Source: Porphyrobacter sp. HT-58-2 (lineage in GTDB: Bacteria > Pseudomonadota > Alphaproteobacteria > Sphingomonadales > Sphingomonadaceae). Taken from it: a stretch of 64,000 nucleotides of DNA. Of this stretch, positions 37,302 through 45,684 are shown one piece after another (the stretch's first letter is position 1; every line of letters starts with the position of its first letter). The stretch spans positions 1,612,001 to 1,676,000 of the forward strand of contig NZ_CP022600.1 of the NCBI RefSeq assembly GCF_002952215.1, in the 5' to 3' direction. The position numbers and the translations under genes are program-made. A model generated the notes under the pieces. The model saw only the letters and a list, made by a program, of their open reading frames with translations, ran no database searches and had not been told where the DNA came from.

Positions 37302-37775
37302 ATGGGATTACCCAGTCTTCTTGAGGACATCGTCCAGAAGCGGATAGATGCCTTTCTTCAAGCAGAGCTTTCATCTGCCCAGATTTACACACGCGAAGAC
37401 TTTAAGCGAGTGTTGTCACATATGGGCGTAAGTGCCCGAAACCTACTCAGCGTATCTGATGATGAACTTGTTGAAATTTCAGAATTTTTTGCGCGGGATG
37501 CAGAGGAATGCCGGTTGACGGCAGCGAGGCTCGCTAAGGAAAATCAAGATTTGCGCGCTGCTAATGATCGGGCGGAAGCTGACATTTCAAGTCTCCGGAG
37601 CAAAGTCTTCGAAGCGCATAAAAAAGCTAAGACCCTCGAAAAAGACCTTGCGAAACGGTCTTCCGATTTGTTGAAGCGCAATCAAGAGATCAAAGTTCTT
37701 AAGGCTGAAGTTGGCCAGTTAAAGTCGATGGTTGAGGGCTTGCGGGCTCTCAGTAAGCTCGTAGATCGCAAGTAA
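37302..37775 (+). CDS. Coiled-coil protein of unknown function, atypical base composition
   Basis: No family is recognised in this 157-residue protein. A short N-terminal helical region (LLEDIVQKRIDAFLQAEL; YTREDFKRVLSHMGVSA) precedes a long coiled coil (about residues 65-150) rich in Lys, Glu, Leu and Arg. G+C is near half by eye, well below its neighbours, with codons such as TTT, AAA and GAA that are rare around it. It therefore looks recently acquired. It begins 3 bases after cobS, where cobT would be expected. Confidence 0.8.
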   Translation: MGLPSLLEDIVQKRIDAFLQAELSSAQIYTREDFKRVLSHMGVSARNLLSVSDDELVEISEFFARDAEECRLTAARLAKENQDLRAANDRAEADISSLRSKVFEAHKKAKTLEKDLAKRSSDLLKRNQEIKVLKAEVGQLKSMVEGLRALSKLVDRK

Positions 37776-37835
37776 GCGGCAATTTTTTGACCGCTTGCCC
37801 TCAAGTGTCCTAGGCTGATAACACAGCCCTTAACC

Positions 37836-40037
37836 ATGGCGTTCTTCGACCGATTCCGGAAAGGCTCCCGCGCGCGAGATGATGAACGCGCGACGACGCC
37901 TGCCGGGTTCTATCCGCTCTACGAATCCGCTCGCCCGGTCGATCCCGACGATGAGGATGACGAGGACAATCTCCCGCGCCCGCGCGCCTCGGCGACGCCG
38001 GATTTCGATGCGTGGGATGCCAAGCTGTCGGGGATCGACGCGGCGCTCGAAGTCGAGGAGCAGCGCCGCCTGCGCTGGTGGCAGCGCGATTACTGGCGCG
38101 CGCGCTCGCGCCTATGGTGGGCGGGGCGCAGCATCATGGCAGGCTTTGCGCTGTTCGCCCTGCTGATCGGCTGGCTCACCATAACCGCGCCGCTTTCGAA
38201 AAGCCTTGAACCCATTGCTCCGCCGCAGGTGACGCTGCTCGCAAGTGACGGCACGCCCATCGCGCGGCAGGGGGCGGTTGTCGAAGCCCCGGTCAAGGTC
38301 GCCGACTTGCCGCCCCACGTAGTGCAGGCCTTCATCGCGATCGAGGATCGGCGGTTCTATTCGCACTGGGGCATCGACCCGCGCGGCATCGCCCGGGCGG
38401 CGTGGACCGGCTATGGCGGCGGCTCGACCATCACCCAGCAGCTCGCCAAATTCACCTTCCTTACCCCCGAACAGAGCCTCAGCCGCAAGGCGCGCGAGGC
38501 GCTGATCGCCTTCTGGCTGGAGGCGTGGCTGACCAAGGACGAGATCCTCGAACGCTATTTGTCCAATGCCTATTTCGGCGACAACCAGTATGGCCTGCGG
38601 GCGGCCAGTCTGCATTACTTCTACCGCCAGCCTGAAAAGCTGAAGCCCGAACAGGCGGCGATGCTTGCCGGATTGTTGCAGGCGCCTTCGCGCTATGCAC
38701 CGACGAAGCACTATGACAAGGCGCAGAAACGCATGGAGCTGGTCATCCGCTCGATGGTCGAGGAAGGCTATCTGACCGAGGCTGAGGCCCGTGCGCTGCC
38801 CGATCCGCGCATCGACGTGCGCACCCGCGACGATAACCTGCCGACCGGCACCTATTTTGCCGACTGGGCGCTGCCGCTGGCGCGCGAGGGGATGGAGGCG
38901 AGCTATTCGAAACAGACGCTCACCACCACGCTCGATTCCCGCCTTCAGTCGCTGGCCAACCGCGTGGTATCGCGTGCGCCACTGGGCAGAGCGCAGGTTG
39001 CGCTGGTGGCGATGCGCCGCAATGGCGAGGTGGTGGCGATGGTGGGCGGGAGAAACTACGCCGATTCCTCCTTCAACCGCGCCACGCAGGCGCGCCGCCA
39101 GCCGGGCTCGACCTTCAAGACCTTCGTCTATCTCACCGCGCTGGAAGAAGGCTGGGAACCGGATGATACCATCCCCAACACCCCGATCACGCAAGGCAGT
39201 TATCGCCCCAAAAACGCGCGGGAACGCTACTCCGATCAGATCACGCTGGAGGATGCCTTCGCCCAATCCAGCAATGTCGCGGCCGTCCGGCTGTTTCAGG
39301 CGGTGGGCAGCGACAAGGTGATCCGCAATGCCCGCAAGCTGGGCATCAGCGCTGACATGCCTGAAGGCGATCCCAGCCTCGCGCTCGGCACCTCGGCGAT
39401 GACGTTGATGGAGCTGACTGCCGCCTATGCCGGGATTGCCGCCAATGATTACCCGGTCGAACCCCATGCCTTCGCGCGGGGCGAGCCGGGGTGGTGGGAA
39501 TGGCTGACAACGCGCAAGGATTCAATGTCCTCGCGCGTTCACAAGGACCTTGAAGCGATGCTGCGCGCCGCGATCAACCGCGGCACGGGCCGTAATGCCG
39601 TGCTGCCGATCGCCAATTTCGGCAAGACCGGCACCACGCAGGATTACCGCGATGCGCTGTTCGTGGGCTATGCGGGCGATCTGGTTGTGGGGGTATGGGT
39701 CGGCAATGATGACAACACCCCGATGCAGGGCGTGACCGGCGGCAGCACGCCTGCGCGCATCTGGCGGGATTTCATGCGCGGTGCGCTGAAGATCGAGGCT
39801 GCCCCAGCGCCACGGTCCACTGCCTCGCCCGACCCGGAAGGACCGGTCCAGCCGTTGGACGTGGAGGGCGGGCAGATCCCGCTCGGGCAGGATGGTACGA
39901 TTCTCCAGATCGACGGCAATGGCGTGACGCTGCGGCAGGAAGGCGTGCCGGTCGAGGTGCGGTTGGATCAGGGCGGGGTGGCCGTGCAGCCCACACCTGC
40001 ACCTGCGCCCGCGCCCGGCGCGACGCCGCCGCCTTAG
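37836..40037 (+). CDS. Class A penicillin-binding protein (transglycosylase/transpeptidase)
   Basis: This bifunctional peptidoglycan synthase has 733 residues. An acidic cytoplasmic tail (37-46 almost all Asp/Glu) precedes one membrane helix (about 98-118). The glycosyltransferase domain has the catalytic EDRRFYSHWG (Glu170), GGSTITQQLAK and RKAREALIAFWLE. The transpeptidase has S425-TFK428, S478-SN480 and K597-TG599, all intact. The C-terminus is a Pro/Ala-rich tail (PTPAPAPAPG). It is PBP1A/1C-like. Confidence 0.95.
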   Translation: MAFFDRFRKGSRARDDERATTPAGFYPLYESARPVDPDDEDDEDNLPRPRASATPDFDAWDAKLSGIDAALEVEEQRRLRWWQRDYWRARSRLWWAGRSIMAGFALFALLIGWLTITAPLSKSLEPIAPPQVTLLASDGTPIARQGAVVEAPVKVADLPPHVVQAFIAIEDRRFYSHWGIDPRGIARAAWTGYGGGSTITQQLAKFTFLTPEQSLSRKAREALIAFWLEAWLTKDEILERYLSNAYFGDNQYGLRAASLHYFYRQPEKLKPEQAAMLAGLLQAPSRYAPTKHYDKAQKRMELVIRSMVEEGYLTEAEARALPDPRIDVRTRDDNLPTGTYFADWALPLAREGMEASYSKQTLTTTLDSRLQSLANRVVSRAPLGRAQVALVAMRRNGEVVAMVGGRNYADSSFNRATQARRQPGSTFKTFVYLTALEEGWEPDDTIPNTPITQGSYRPKNARERYSDQITLEDAFAQSSNVAAVRLFQAVGSDKVIRNARKLGISADMPEGDPSLALGTSAMTLMELTAAYAGIAANDYPVEPHAFARGEPGWWEWLTTRKDSMSSRVHKDLEAMLRAAINRGTGRNAVLPIANFGKTGTTQDYRDALFVGYAGDLVVGVWVGNDDNTPMQGVTGGSTPARIWRDFMRGALKIEAAPAPRSTASPDPEGPVQPLDVEGGQIPLGQDGTILQIDGNGVTLRQEGVPVEVRLDQGGVAVQPTPAPAPAPGATPPP

Positions 40038-40059
40038 TATGTTGCAGACCTCCCGGCCC

Positions 40060-40452
40060 TCAAACCATCAATATATTCATCACCGCCGTTGCAATCGGAC
40101 GGTTGCGATCATCCTGCCAGGCCTCGACCGTCACATTGGCGTTGCGGCGTCCCAGCCGGGTGATGCGCCCGACAGCAAAACTCGCGCGCGATTTGCCCGC
40201 CGCAAGATATTGCACCGTGATGTTGATCGGCTTCAGCAACGGATCGCGCCCAGCTGCCGTCAGCGCAGCGTGGAGCGCGGCGTAGCCGGCGGTCTCCAGC
40301 AGGCCGGCAGTGGCCCCGCCATGGAAATGCGCCGGGCGGCCTTCGACATTCGGCCCGAAATCGACCGAAACCACCGGCATTCCGGCCTCCTCGTCGCAGA
40401 TCGTGATCCCGAGCGAGCGGGCATAGGCAGGCAGTTCGAGCATCTCAGTCAT
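40060..40452 (-). CDS. PaaI-type hotdog thioesterase (second of a pair)
   Basis: This 130-residue single hotdog domain has the PaaI signature FHGGATAGLLETAGYAAL and a second strand pattern INITVQYLAAGKSRASF. Such enzymes hydrolyse aromatic or acyl-CoA thioesters. The start ATG at 40452 lies inside the end of the upstream thioesterase gene (8-base overlap). Catalytic residues differ between the two copies, so they may have different substrates or form a heteromer. Confidence 0.85.
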   Translation of the reverse strand: MTEMLELPAYARSLGITICDEEAGMPVVSVDFGPNVEGRPAHFHGGATAGLLETAGYAALHAALTAAGRDPLLKPINITVQYLAAGKSRASFAVGRITRLGRRNANVTVEAWQDDRNRPIATAVMNILMV

Positions 40453-40927
40453 CACCCAAGGCTGTGGCCAGAGCGGGGTTTTCCTTTCGCGGATCGGCGG
40501 CGATGGTCATGAACACGCCCGCGACATGGGCAACCGGATCCTCCGGGTTGCCATCATGGGCTATCCCCCGGACGAAGGCTGCGGAGCGGGTTGTGCGATA
40601 GCATTCCACCCGTCCGCGTACGCTGGCCCCTTCGCGCGCCGGGCGCTGGTAATCGACCCTGAGATCGAGCGTGGCAACCGGATTGAAAGTGCGGCTGGCC
40701 TGCCAGATTGCCATGCCGCTGGCCATGTCCATCAGGCTGATGATCGGCCCGGAGGCGAGCACGCCGCTCTTGCTGTCGCCGACCAGATCCTCGCGCCAGG
40801 GCAATTCCAGTTCGACCCAGTTTTCGCCCTGTTCGGTGAACCTCAGGCCAAGCCAGCCAGTGTGGCCGTGGCGGAAGAACCAACGTGATGCTTCGCGGGC
40901 ATCAAACCGGGCGGGGGGTGTGTTCAT
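40445..40927 (-). CDS. PaaI-type hotdog thioesterase (first of a pair)
   Basis: The 160-residue hotdog protein has GPIISLMDMASGMAIW, where Asp stands at the usual catalytic position, and ATLDLRVDYQRPAREGASV. The N-terminus (RWFFRHGHTGWLGLRF) is longer than in the partner. The start at 40927 excludes a spurious upstream extension. It heads a two-gene operon, divergent from the peptide operon across 127 bases. Confidence 0.85.
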   Translation of the reverse strand: MNTPPARFDAREASRWFFRHGHTGWLGLRFTEQGENWVELELPWREDLVGDSKSGVLASGPIISLMDMASGMAIWQASRTFNPVATLDLRVDYQRPAREGASVRGRVECYRTTRSAAFVRGIAHDGNPEDPVAHVAGVFMTIAADPRKENPALATALGDD

Positions 40928-40959
40928 GGGCCGGTGCATAGGGGCGGGCGCAGGCGGGT

Positions 40960-40965
40960 TACAAT
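40960..40965 (+). promoter_or_regulatory. Possible -10 element for the peptide operon
   Basis: TACAAT lies 90 bases before the small peptide gene in the gap from the divergent thioesterases. No convincing -35 element is seen 17 bases upstream, so this may be an activated promoter. The leader between holds short GC-rich hairpins (around 41003-41035). Confidence 0.3.
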
Positions 40966-41054
40966 CATTTAATTTCGGGAGAGCGCAAGCCTGGGCCAGC
41001 ATCGACGGCGGCCGTCCGGCGTTGGGCCGACGCTGCCAATCCAAGGAGAGCATC

Positions 41055-41213
41055 ATGGATCTACCCCGTATCAGCCTTGACCAGATTCCCGGGCTTGATG
41101 ACGCACAGGCGCTGTTCGGCTCGGTGCTGCAGGCCGGTGGCCCGATCGACGACCGCATCGTGGACATCATGGTTTTCCTCTACGAAGTGCTGCCCCCGGC
41201 TCCGACGCTCTGA
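41055..41213 (+). CDS. 52-residue acidic peptide, first gene of an unrecognised operon
   Basis: A strong AAGGAGAG with 4-base spacing and an ATG at 41055 support this short gene. The product is Asp-rich (seven Asp, no Cys, His or Lys), starts MDLPRISLDQIPGLDD, has a central AGGP turn and a helical IDDRIVDIMVFLYEV, and ends LPPAPTL. It has no signal peptide and no known family. A tiny, well-translated peptide next to a cupin enzyme gene suggests a modification substrate or a small subunit. The next gene begins 20 bases later. Confidence 0.75.
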   Translation: MDLPRISLDQIPGLDDAQALFGSVLQAGGPIDDRIVDIMVFLYEVLPPAPTL

Positions 41214-41233
41214 GCGCACGGGAAGGCACGAGA

Positions 41234-42169
41234 ATGCAGGTCGATACGGCCATTGCATCGCTGCGGAGCCAGCGCGTTCCGCAGCCTCGCGTGGATGCCG
41301 CGCTGGCGCTCTGGCAGGAGCAGGAGCCTGCTGCCGGAGTGCTGGCTGATCTGGCGGCCTATGGCGCGGGCGCGGCCCTTGACGATCTGGCGGCGCTGTC
41401 CGCCGTAATAGTCGCGCCTCCCATGGCCGAAGCCCTCGTGCAGGGACTGATCGCGCCGTTGATGGAAGCCTTGGAGGCCGAGCCGCTGGCGCAGTTGCCA
41501 TTCGGCACCTCTGCCATGCCCGGCCTCGCCCGCATCCGGATGGCGCAGAGCGGCCGCGCGGCGCTGACATTGGCGGCCTTTGCGCCTCGCCCCGCAGCGC
41601 CCGCCCGGTCGGTGCTGTTCGAGGATGGCGAAGTGCACGAGATCGTGCTGGCGGGAGCGGCGCGCGCGGCGCTTTACCGGCTCACGGGGGAGGGCCTTGC
41701 CGAGACCCGGATTGATTGTCGCCCGGCAACCCGGATGATCCGCAAGGACGGACGCACCGCCCGCCATATCCTCGCCGTGACAAAGCCGCTGCTGGTGCTG
41801 CAACTGACCCGCGAGGCTGCCGACCCCGGCCCGGCACGCGAACACGCCTTGCCCGGCGGGGCATTGCTCAAGACCATCAGCGGATCGAAGCGCGCCAGCC
41901 AGCAAATGATGGCGCTTGCCGTGCTGGGCGCGCTGGAACACCGTCCGGCGCTGGCAGCGATGGAAGACCTTGCCTGCAACCTGTCCGCCGAACGTGACCT
42001 GAGGTGGGAGGCGCTGCGGCAGGTGCTGGGGCTCGATACGGCCGCGGGCATGGCACTGCTGGCCCGGCTGGCCGCGCATGATGGCGATGCGCTGGCCGGG
42101 CCTGCGGCGAAGCTGCGCCGCGATCTCCTCGCCGCGCAGCCTGCGCTTGTCATGCTGGAGCCTGCCTGA
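41234..42169 (+). CDS. Uncharacterised helical (HEAT-like) protein of the peptide operon
   Basis: The 311-residue Ala/Leu-rich cytosolic protein has no family I recognise. The middle is predicted beta-rich (RSVLFEDGEVHEIVLAG; RKDGRTARHILAVTKP). The C-terminal third (about 215-311) looks like short HEAT-like helical repeats (QQMMALAVLGALEHRPALAA; DLRWEALRQVLGLD). No catalytic motif is evident, so binding or scaffolding is the simplest guess. AAGG precedes the start. Its stop overlaps the next start by one base (TGATG). Confidence 0.8.
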   Translation: MQVDTAIASLRSQRVPQPRVDAALALWQEQEPAAGVLADLAAYGAGAALDDLAALSAVIVAPPMAEALVQGLIAPLMEALEAEPLAQLPFGTSAMPGLARIRMAQSGRAALTLAAFAPRPAAPARSVLFEDGEVHEIVLAGAARAALYRLTGEGLAETRIDCRPATRMIRKDGRTARHILAVTKPLLVLQLTREAADPGPAREHALPGGALLKTISGSKRASQQMMALAVLGALEHRPALAAMEDLACNLSAERDLRWEALRQVLGLDTAAGMALLARLAAHDGDALAGPAAKLRRDLLAAQPALVMLEPA

Positions 42170-43080
42170 TGCCGTTGGTGATCGACAATCCCTCCTCCGA
42201 CAGTTGTTCGCTGAAGGAATGCATCGCCGCGCTGGGCGACATCGGTTTCGACGCCGATGATCCCGCCAGCACCCGTGCAGCGGCCGACTGGCTGCGGCGG
42301 TTGGCCAATAACCGCACCTTCCTTGGTGACGTGCTGATCGACCGGCTGGCGGGGCGCGGCGGAGATGAAATCGCCAGCGGCTATGGCCCGCAGGCGATTG
42401 TGCTCAGTCGTCCGCGCGACAATTGCCCCGGTGCAGCGTTCCTGCGCGCAGCGATCTGGCCATCCCCGCGCGATCACGTGTTCCAGACCAGCGGCGCGGG
42501 CAGCTTTGTCTATGGCGCGCCGCATGATCACAATTTCGATTTTCTCACAGTCGGTTACTGCGGGCCGGGCTATGCCAGCGACTATTACGAGTATGATTAC
42601 GAGGCTGTCGCGGGCTATCCGGGCGAGGATGCGGGGCTGCGCTTTATCGAGCGTTCGGTGCTCTCGCCCGGCAAGCTGATGCTCTATCGCCGCCATGCCG
42701 ATGTTCACAGCCAGTTGCCGCCTGAACGGCTTTCGGTGTCGGTCAACGTGATGCGGCTCGATCCGGCGCAGGGGTGGCACGATCAGTATGGGTTCGATCT
42801 GAAGGCCGGCACGGTGACGCGCTGGCTCAACCCGCTCGCGGCCGAGGCCTTTCTGCGGGTCGCGGTGGCGAGCGGGGCGCCGGGCGCGTGGGACTATGCC
42901 GCGTGGGTCGGGACGCGCCATCCCAGCGAGCGGATGCGCCTTGCCAGTTTCGAGGCCCGGGCAGAGATGCTGGACAAGCCTGCCGAAGTCGACGCGCTGT
43001 GGCGCGCGGGGGAGCTGTCGGGCAGCCGGATGGTGGCAGGCGCGGCGCGGATGCGGCGGGGATTGCTCGAACAACCGTAA
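42169..43080 (+). CDS. Cupin-fold protein, probable metalloenzyme of the peptide operon
   Basis: The 303-residue protein has a helical N-terminus (about 1-90) and a central cupin-like domain. Motif 1 is YGAPHDHNFDFLTVGYCGPG (HxH, about residues 120-122). Motif 2 is LSPGKLMLYRRHADVHSQLP, with PxG-like and His positions. Tyr/Asp-rich YASDYYEYDYEAV lies between them. This pattern can hold a metal and fits an oxygenase or isomerase. Homologues may be mislabelled transposase, but I see no transposase motif. It is coupled to the helical protein gene. The stop is followed within 2 bases by the palindromic repeat. Confidence 0.8.
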   Translation: MPLVIDNPSSDSCSLKECIAALGDIGFDADDPASTRAAADWLRRLANNRTFLGDVLIDRLAGRGGDEIASGYGPQAIVLSRPRDNCPGAAFLRAAIWPSPRDHVFQTSGAGSFVYGAPHDHNFDFLTVGYCGPGYASDYYEYDYEAVAGYPGEDAGLRFIERSVLSPGKLMLYRRHADVHSQLPPERLSVSVNVMRLDPAQGWHDQYGFDLKAGTVTRWLNPLAAEAFLRVAVASGAPGAWDYAAWVGTRHPSERMRLASFEARAEMLDKPAEVDALWRAGELSGSRMVAGAARMRRGLLEQP

Positions 43081-43082
43081 CG

Positions 43083-43147
43083 CCGTTCGTGTCGAGCGCA
43101 GTCGAGACACATTGGACAAGCCTCTCGACTGCGCTCGAGGCGAACGG
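43083..43147 (+). repeat. Palindromic repeat copy 2, intergenic
   Basis: The arms 43083-43110 and 43121-43147 form a long imperfect hairpin with a 10-base loop. The left arm equals that of the copy inside uvrC over 28 bases, and the right arms differ at a few positions. It fills almost the whole gap between the cupin gene and the convergent ruvX and may act as a bidirectional terminator. Confidence 0.9.
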
Positions 43148-43156
43148 AGGTGGTGC

Positions 43157-43642
43157 CTAAAGCACGCCGCCTGCCAGCCGGTCGATCGCGCCTTGCAGGA
43201 TCACCGCTGCGGCATGGGCGTCGATCGCGGCGGCGCGTTTGGCGCGGCTCATGTCCATGCCGATCATCGCAGCCTCGGCGGCCTGCGTCGACCAGCGTTC
43301 GTCCCACAGCAGGACGGGCAGGGCAAAGGCTTCTGCCATATTGCGGGCATAGGCGCGGGAGGCTTGTGCGCGTGACCCCTCGCTGCCGTCCATGTTGCGC
43401 GGCAGGCCGAGCACGATCCCCTTGACGCTCCGGCTCTTGATCAGCGCCGCCAGCGTCTCGCGGTCGCGGCCCCATTTGCCGCGCTGGATCGTGGCGTTGT
43501 TGGTGGCAAAGCGCCATCCGGCATCGCACAGCGCTGTGCCGAGCGTCTTGGTGCCGAGATCAAGACCCAGCAACACGCCGCCTTCCCCCAGCGCCGCTCC
43601 GAAGCCGCGCGCGTCCTCGAAGATCAAGCGGCCGGTGTCCAC
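43157..43642 (-). CDS. ruvX: Holliday junction resolvase-like RuvX/YqgF
   Basis: This 161-residue RNase H-fold nuclease is needed in many bacteria for 16S rRNA 5' processing. Conserved motifs are LLGLDLGTKTLGTAL with the first acidic residue, KGIVLGLPRNMDGSEG, LLWDERWSTQAAE and the C-terminal IDAHAAAVILQG. The start is GTG at 43642, overlapping the end of the upstream DUF3089 gene by 19 bases. A TTG at 43627 is an alternative. Confidence 0.92.
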   Translation of the reverse strand: MDTGRLIFEDARGFGAALGEGGVLLGLDLGTKTLGTALCDAGWRFATNNATIQRGKWGRDRETLAALIKSRSVKGIVLGLPRNMDGSEGSRAQASRAYARNMAEAFALPVLLWDERWSTQAAEAAMIGMDMSRAKRAAAIDAHAAAVILQGAIDRLAGGVL

Positions 43643-44773
43643 GCTTCCACCCGGCGGATCACGTCGGCCTTGGTGTTCGCCCAGAACAGCGGCAGGTCAT
43701 AGACGTGGTAATTGTTGCCCGGCAGCACGTAGGATCCCATTTCCGGCGGCGGGCCGATCAGCAGAATGCCGTTCTTGTCGCAGCGGGCAGGGACGAGATT
43801 GGGTTGGAGCGCGCCCTTGTCCATGCTGTCTTCCGGCACCAGTGTGCCGAGATTGGCACTGGCCGGCGCGCTGCCGCCGATCAGGCCGGTCAGCGGGTTG
43901 GAACACAGCATCGGGCTGTTTCCCGGCGCTGTGCCGTCAAGCGCCGGGGTCTCGCCATAGGCGCGCAGCACCTGCGCCGGTTCGGCCGGTTCGGCAAAGC
44001 TCGACCAACTGATAACGCAGCCGGTCTGGTCGGTCGCGGCGCAGGCGGGAATGCCCATCACCGGCAGATCGTGCAGGGTCGAAACTGGCCAGCCGATCAC
44101 ATAGGCGGCCACCAGACGTCCGGCGAGGGGCGAACCCTTCACTTCCTCGGCGATCAGCCGCTTCAGATGCAGCGCGCCTTGCGAATGGCCCGCCAGCACG
44201 ATTGGCGTATCGGGCGCGACGCTGGAGAGGAAATAGCGGAACGCCTCGCGTACGTCGGCATAGGCGGCATCGATCGCGCGGCGGCCCTCCGGCGCGTCGG
44301 TCAGGAAGGCGCCCATCGTCGCCTGCCGGTAACGCGGCGCCCAGATTTCGCTCGCCGCGTTGAAGGGGCTCGCCATGCGCGCGCAGGTAGACCCGGGCGA
44401 TCCGTTCAGCCTCTGGATCGCCGCCATTGTCGAGCGGTGCGTTCCAGCTGGCGCGGTTGAGGTAGCTGGTGGGGTGGACGAAGAACACCGCGAAGGGCTT
44501 TACCGGCGGCTCGGCCGGGGTGGGCAGCAGACCCCGGTCCGAAGCATAGGCCGGCTGCCAGCGCGCCGGGTCGCTCACGCCGATGCCGGGGCGCGAGAAC
44601 CACAGGCCGGGGTCTTCATAGGCGTTGGTCTCAAGCGGTTTGACCGGAGTGAATTCGGTCGATGGTACCAGCGCGATCTGCGCCAGTTCTTCCTGAAACA
44701 ACTCGTAAAGGATGCGCCCGCCGATCACGAGCACGATGCAGAAGGCAACGAAATAGAGGAACTTGCGCGCCAT
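43624..44773 (-). pseudogene. DUF3089 alpha/beta hydrolase with a frameshift
   Basis: From ATG 44773 one frame gives a membrane anchor (FLYFVAFCIVLVIGGRILYEL) and the DUF3089 start (KPFAVFFVHPTSYLNRASWN). At a GCGCGCGC run (44377-44384) the frame is lost. Another frame then supplies FNAASEIWAPRYRQA, the nucleophile elbow in VLAGHSQGALHLKRL and a normal C-terminus (NNYHVYDLPLFWANTKADV). Adding one CG pair restores a 383-residue protein. It would be a membrane-anchored serine hydrolase. A true mutation, slippage-based switching and sequencing error are all possible. Confidence 0.85.
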
Positions 44774-44781
44774 GCTTCAGA

Positions 44782-45669
44782 TCACTTGGCGGCTTGGCCT
44801 TCGGCCAACGCAGGCCGCAGGGTGGTCCACGCCCGATCGCCGCGCAGGCTGGAGAACCAGGTCGCCGGGTTCCAGGTGGTTGATCCATCAAGGCTGAAGG
44901 TGATGAACTCCGCGCGCCCGCCGATATTCGCCATCGGTACCCCGTCACCCAGCCCGTTTTCTGCCGCGCCGGCGCGGCTGTCGGCGCTCTGATCGCGGTT
45001 GTCGCCCATTACGAAGACACTGTCGTCAGGCACGGTATAGGGGCCGTAATTGTCGAGCGACTGATCGGTGTAGTCGATCGTGAGATAGGTCGCGCCATTG
45101 GGCAGGGTTTCGCGCCACGTCGGCGGGGCGAAGTATTCCTGCCCATCCGGCCCGGTCTCGCGATAGGCTTCGAAGGCGGTGAGGCACGGGCCGTCCTTGC
45201 ACAGCAGCGTGGGCTCGAACGGCAAGCGCACCGATGGGACGACTTCGCGCTTGATCGGTTGACCGTTGAGGATGATCTGCCCGGCCCGCACTTCGATCGT
45301 ATCGCCCGGCAAGGCGACCACGCGCTTGATGTAATCCTCATCGCGGATCGGGTGGACGGGAATCACGATGTCGCCATATTCGGGCGTCGCGGCCCACACC
45401 CGCCAATCGCCACGCGGCAGCAGGTGGAAGCTCGCCGAGGCCCATGACCAGCCATAGGGATATTTGCTCACCACCAGCCGGTCGCCCACCCACAAGGTCG
45501 GCATCATCGAGGTTGAGGGGATGTAGAACGGCTTGGCAACGAGACTGTGGAAGGCCAGCACAGCCAGCAGCATCAGCGCCAGACCACGGATCTCGGCGAG
45601 CCAATCGACCTTCTGTGGTTGTCCGGGGGCGCTGGTTTCGGTCACTTGCGGGGTCTCGGTGGTTGCCAT
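44782..45669 (-). CDS. lepB: Signal peptidase I
   Basis: LepB removes signal peptides at the periplasmic face of the membrane. The 295-residue protein has one membrane helix (LALMLLAVLAFHSLV), the catalytic Ser in IPSTSMMPTL, the catalytic Lys in YIKRVVALPGD and the box E segment MGDNRDQSADSR. The GDRLVVSKYPYG substrate-binding box is present. It follows acpS by 15 bases in the order pyrE-pdxJ-small protein-acpS-lepB. Confidence 0.96.
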   Translation of the reverse strand: MATTETPQVTETSAPGQPQKVDWLAEIRGLALMLLAVLAFHSLVAKPFYIPSTSMMPTLWVGDRLVVSKYPYGWSWASASFHLLPRGDWRVWAATPEYGDIVIPVHPIRDEDYIKRVVALPGDTIEVRAGQIILNGQPIKREVVPSVRLPFEPTLLCKDGPCLTAFEAYRETGPDGQEYFAPPTWRETLPNGATYLTIDYTDQSLDNYGPYTVPDDSVFVMGDNRDQSADSRAGAAENGLGDGVPMANIGGRAEFITFSLDGSTTWNPATWFSSLRGDRAWTTLRPALAEGQAAK

Positions 45670-45684
45670 GTCGGGGAGAGCCGT

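Noticed and set aside
42896..43375. A frame containing VRVERSRDT after the cupin gene
   Set aside because: It is the translation of the intergenic palindromic repeat. The region belongs to the repeat and antisense ruvX.
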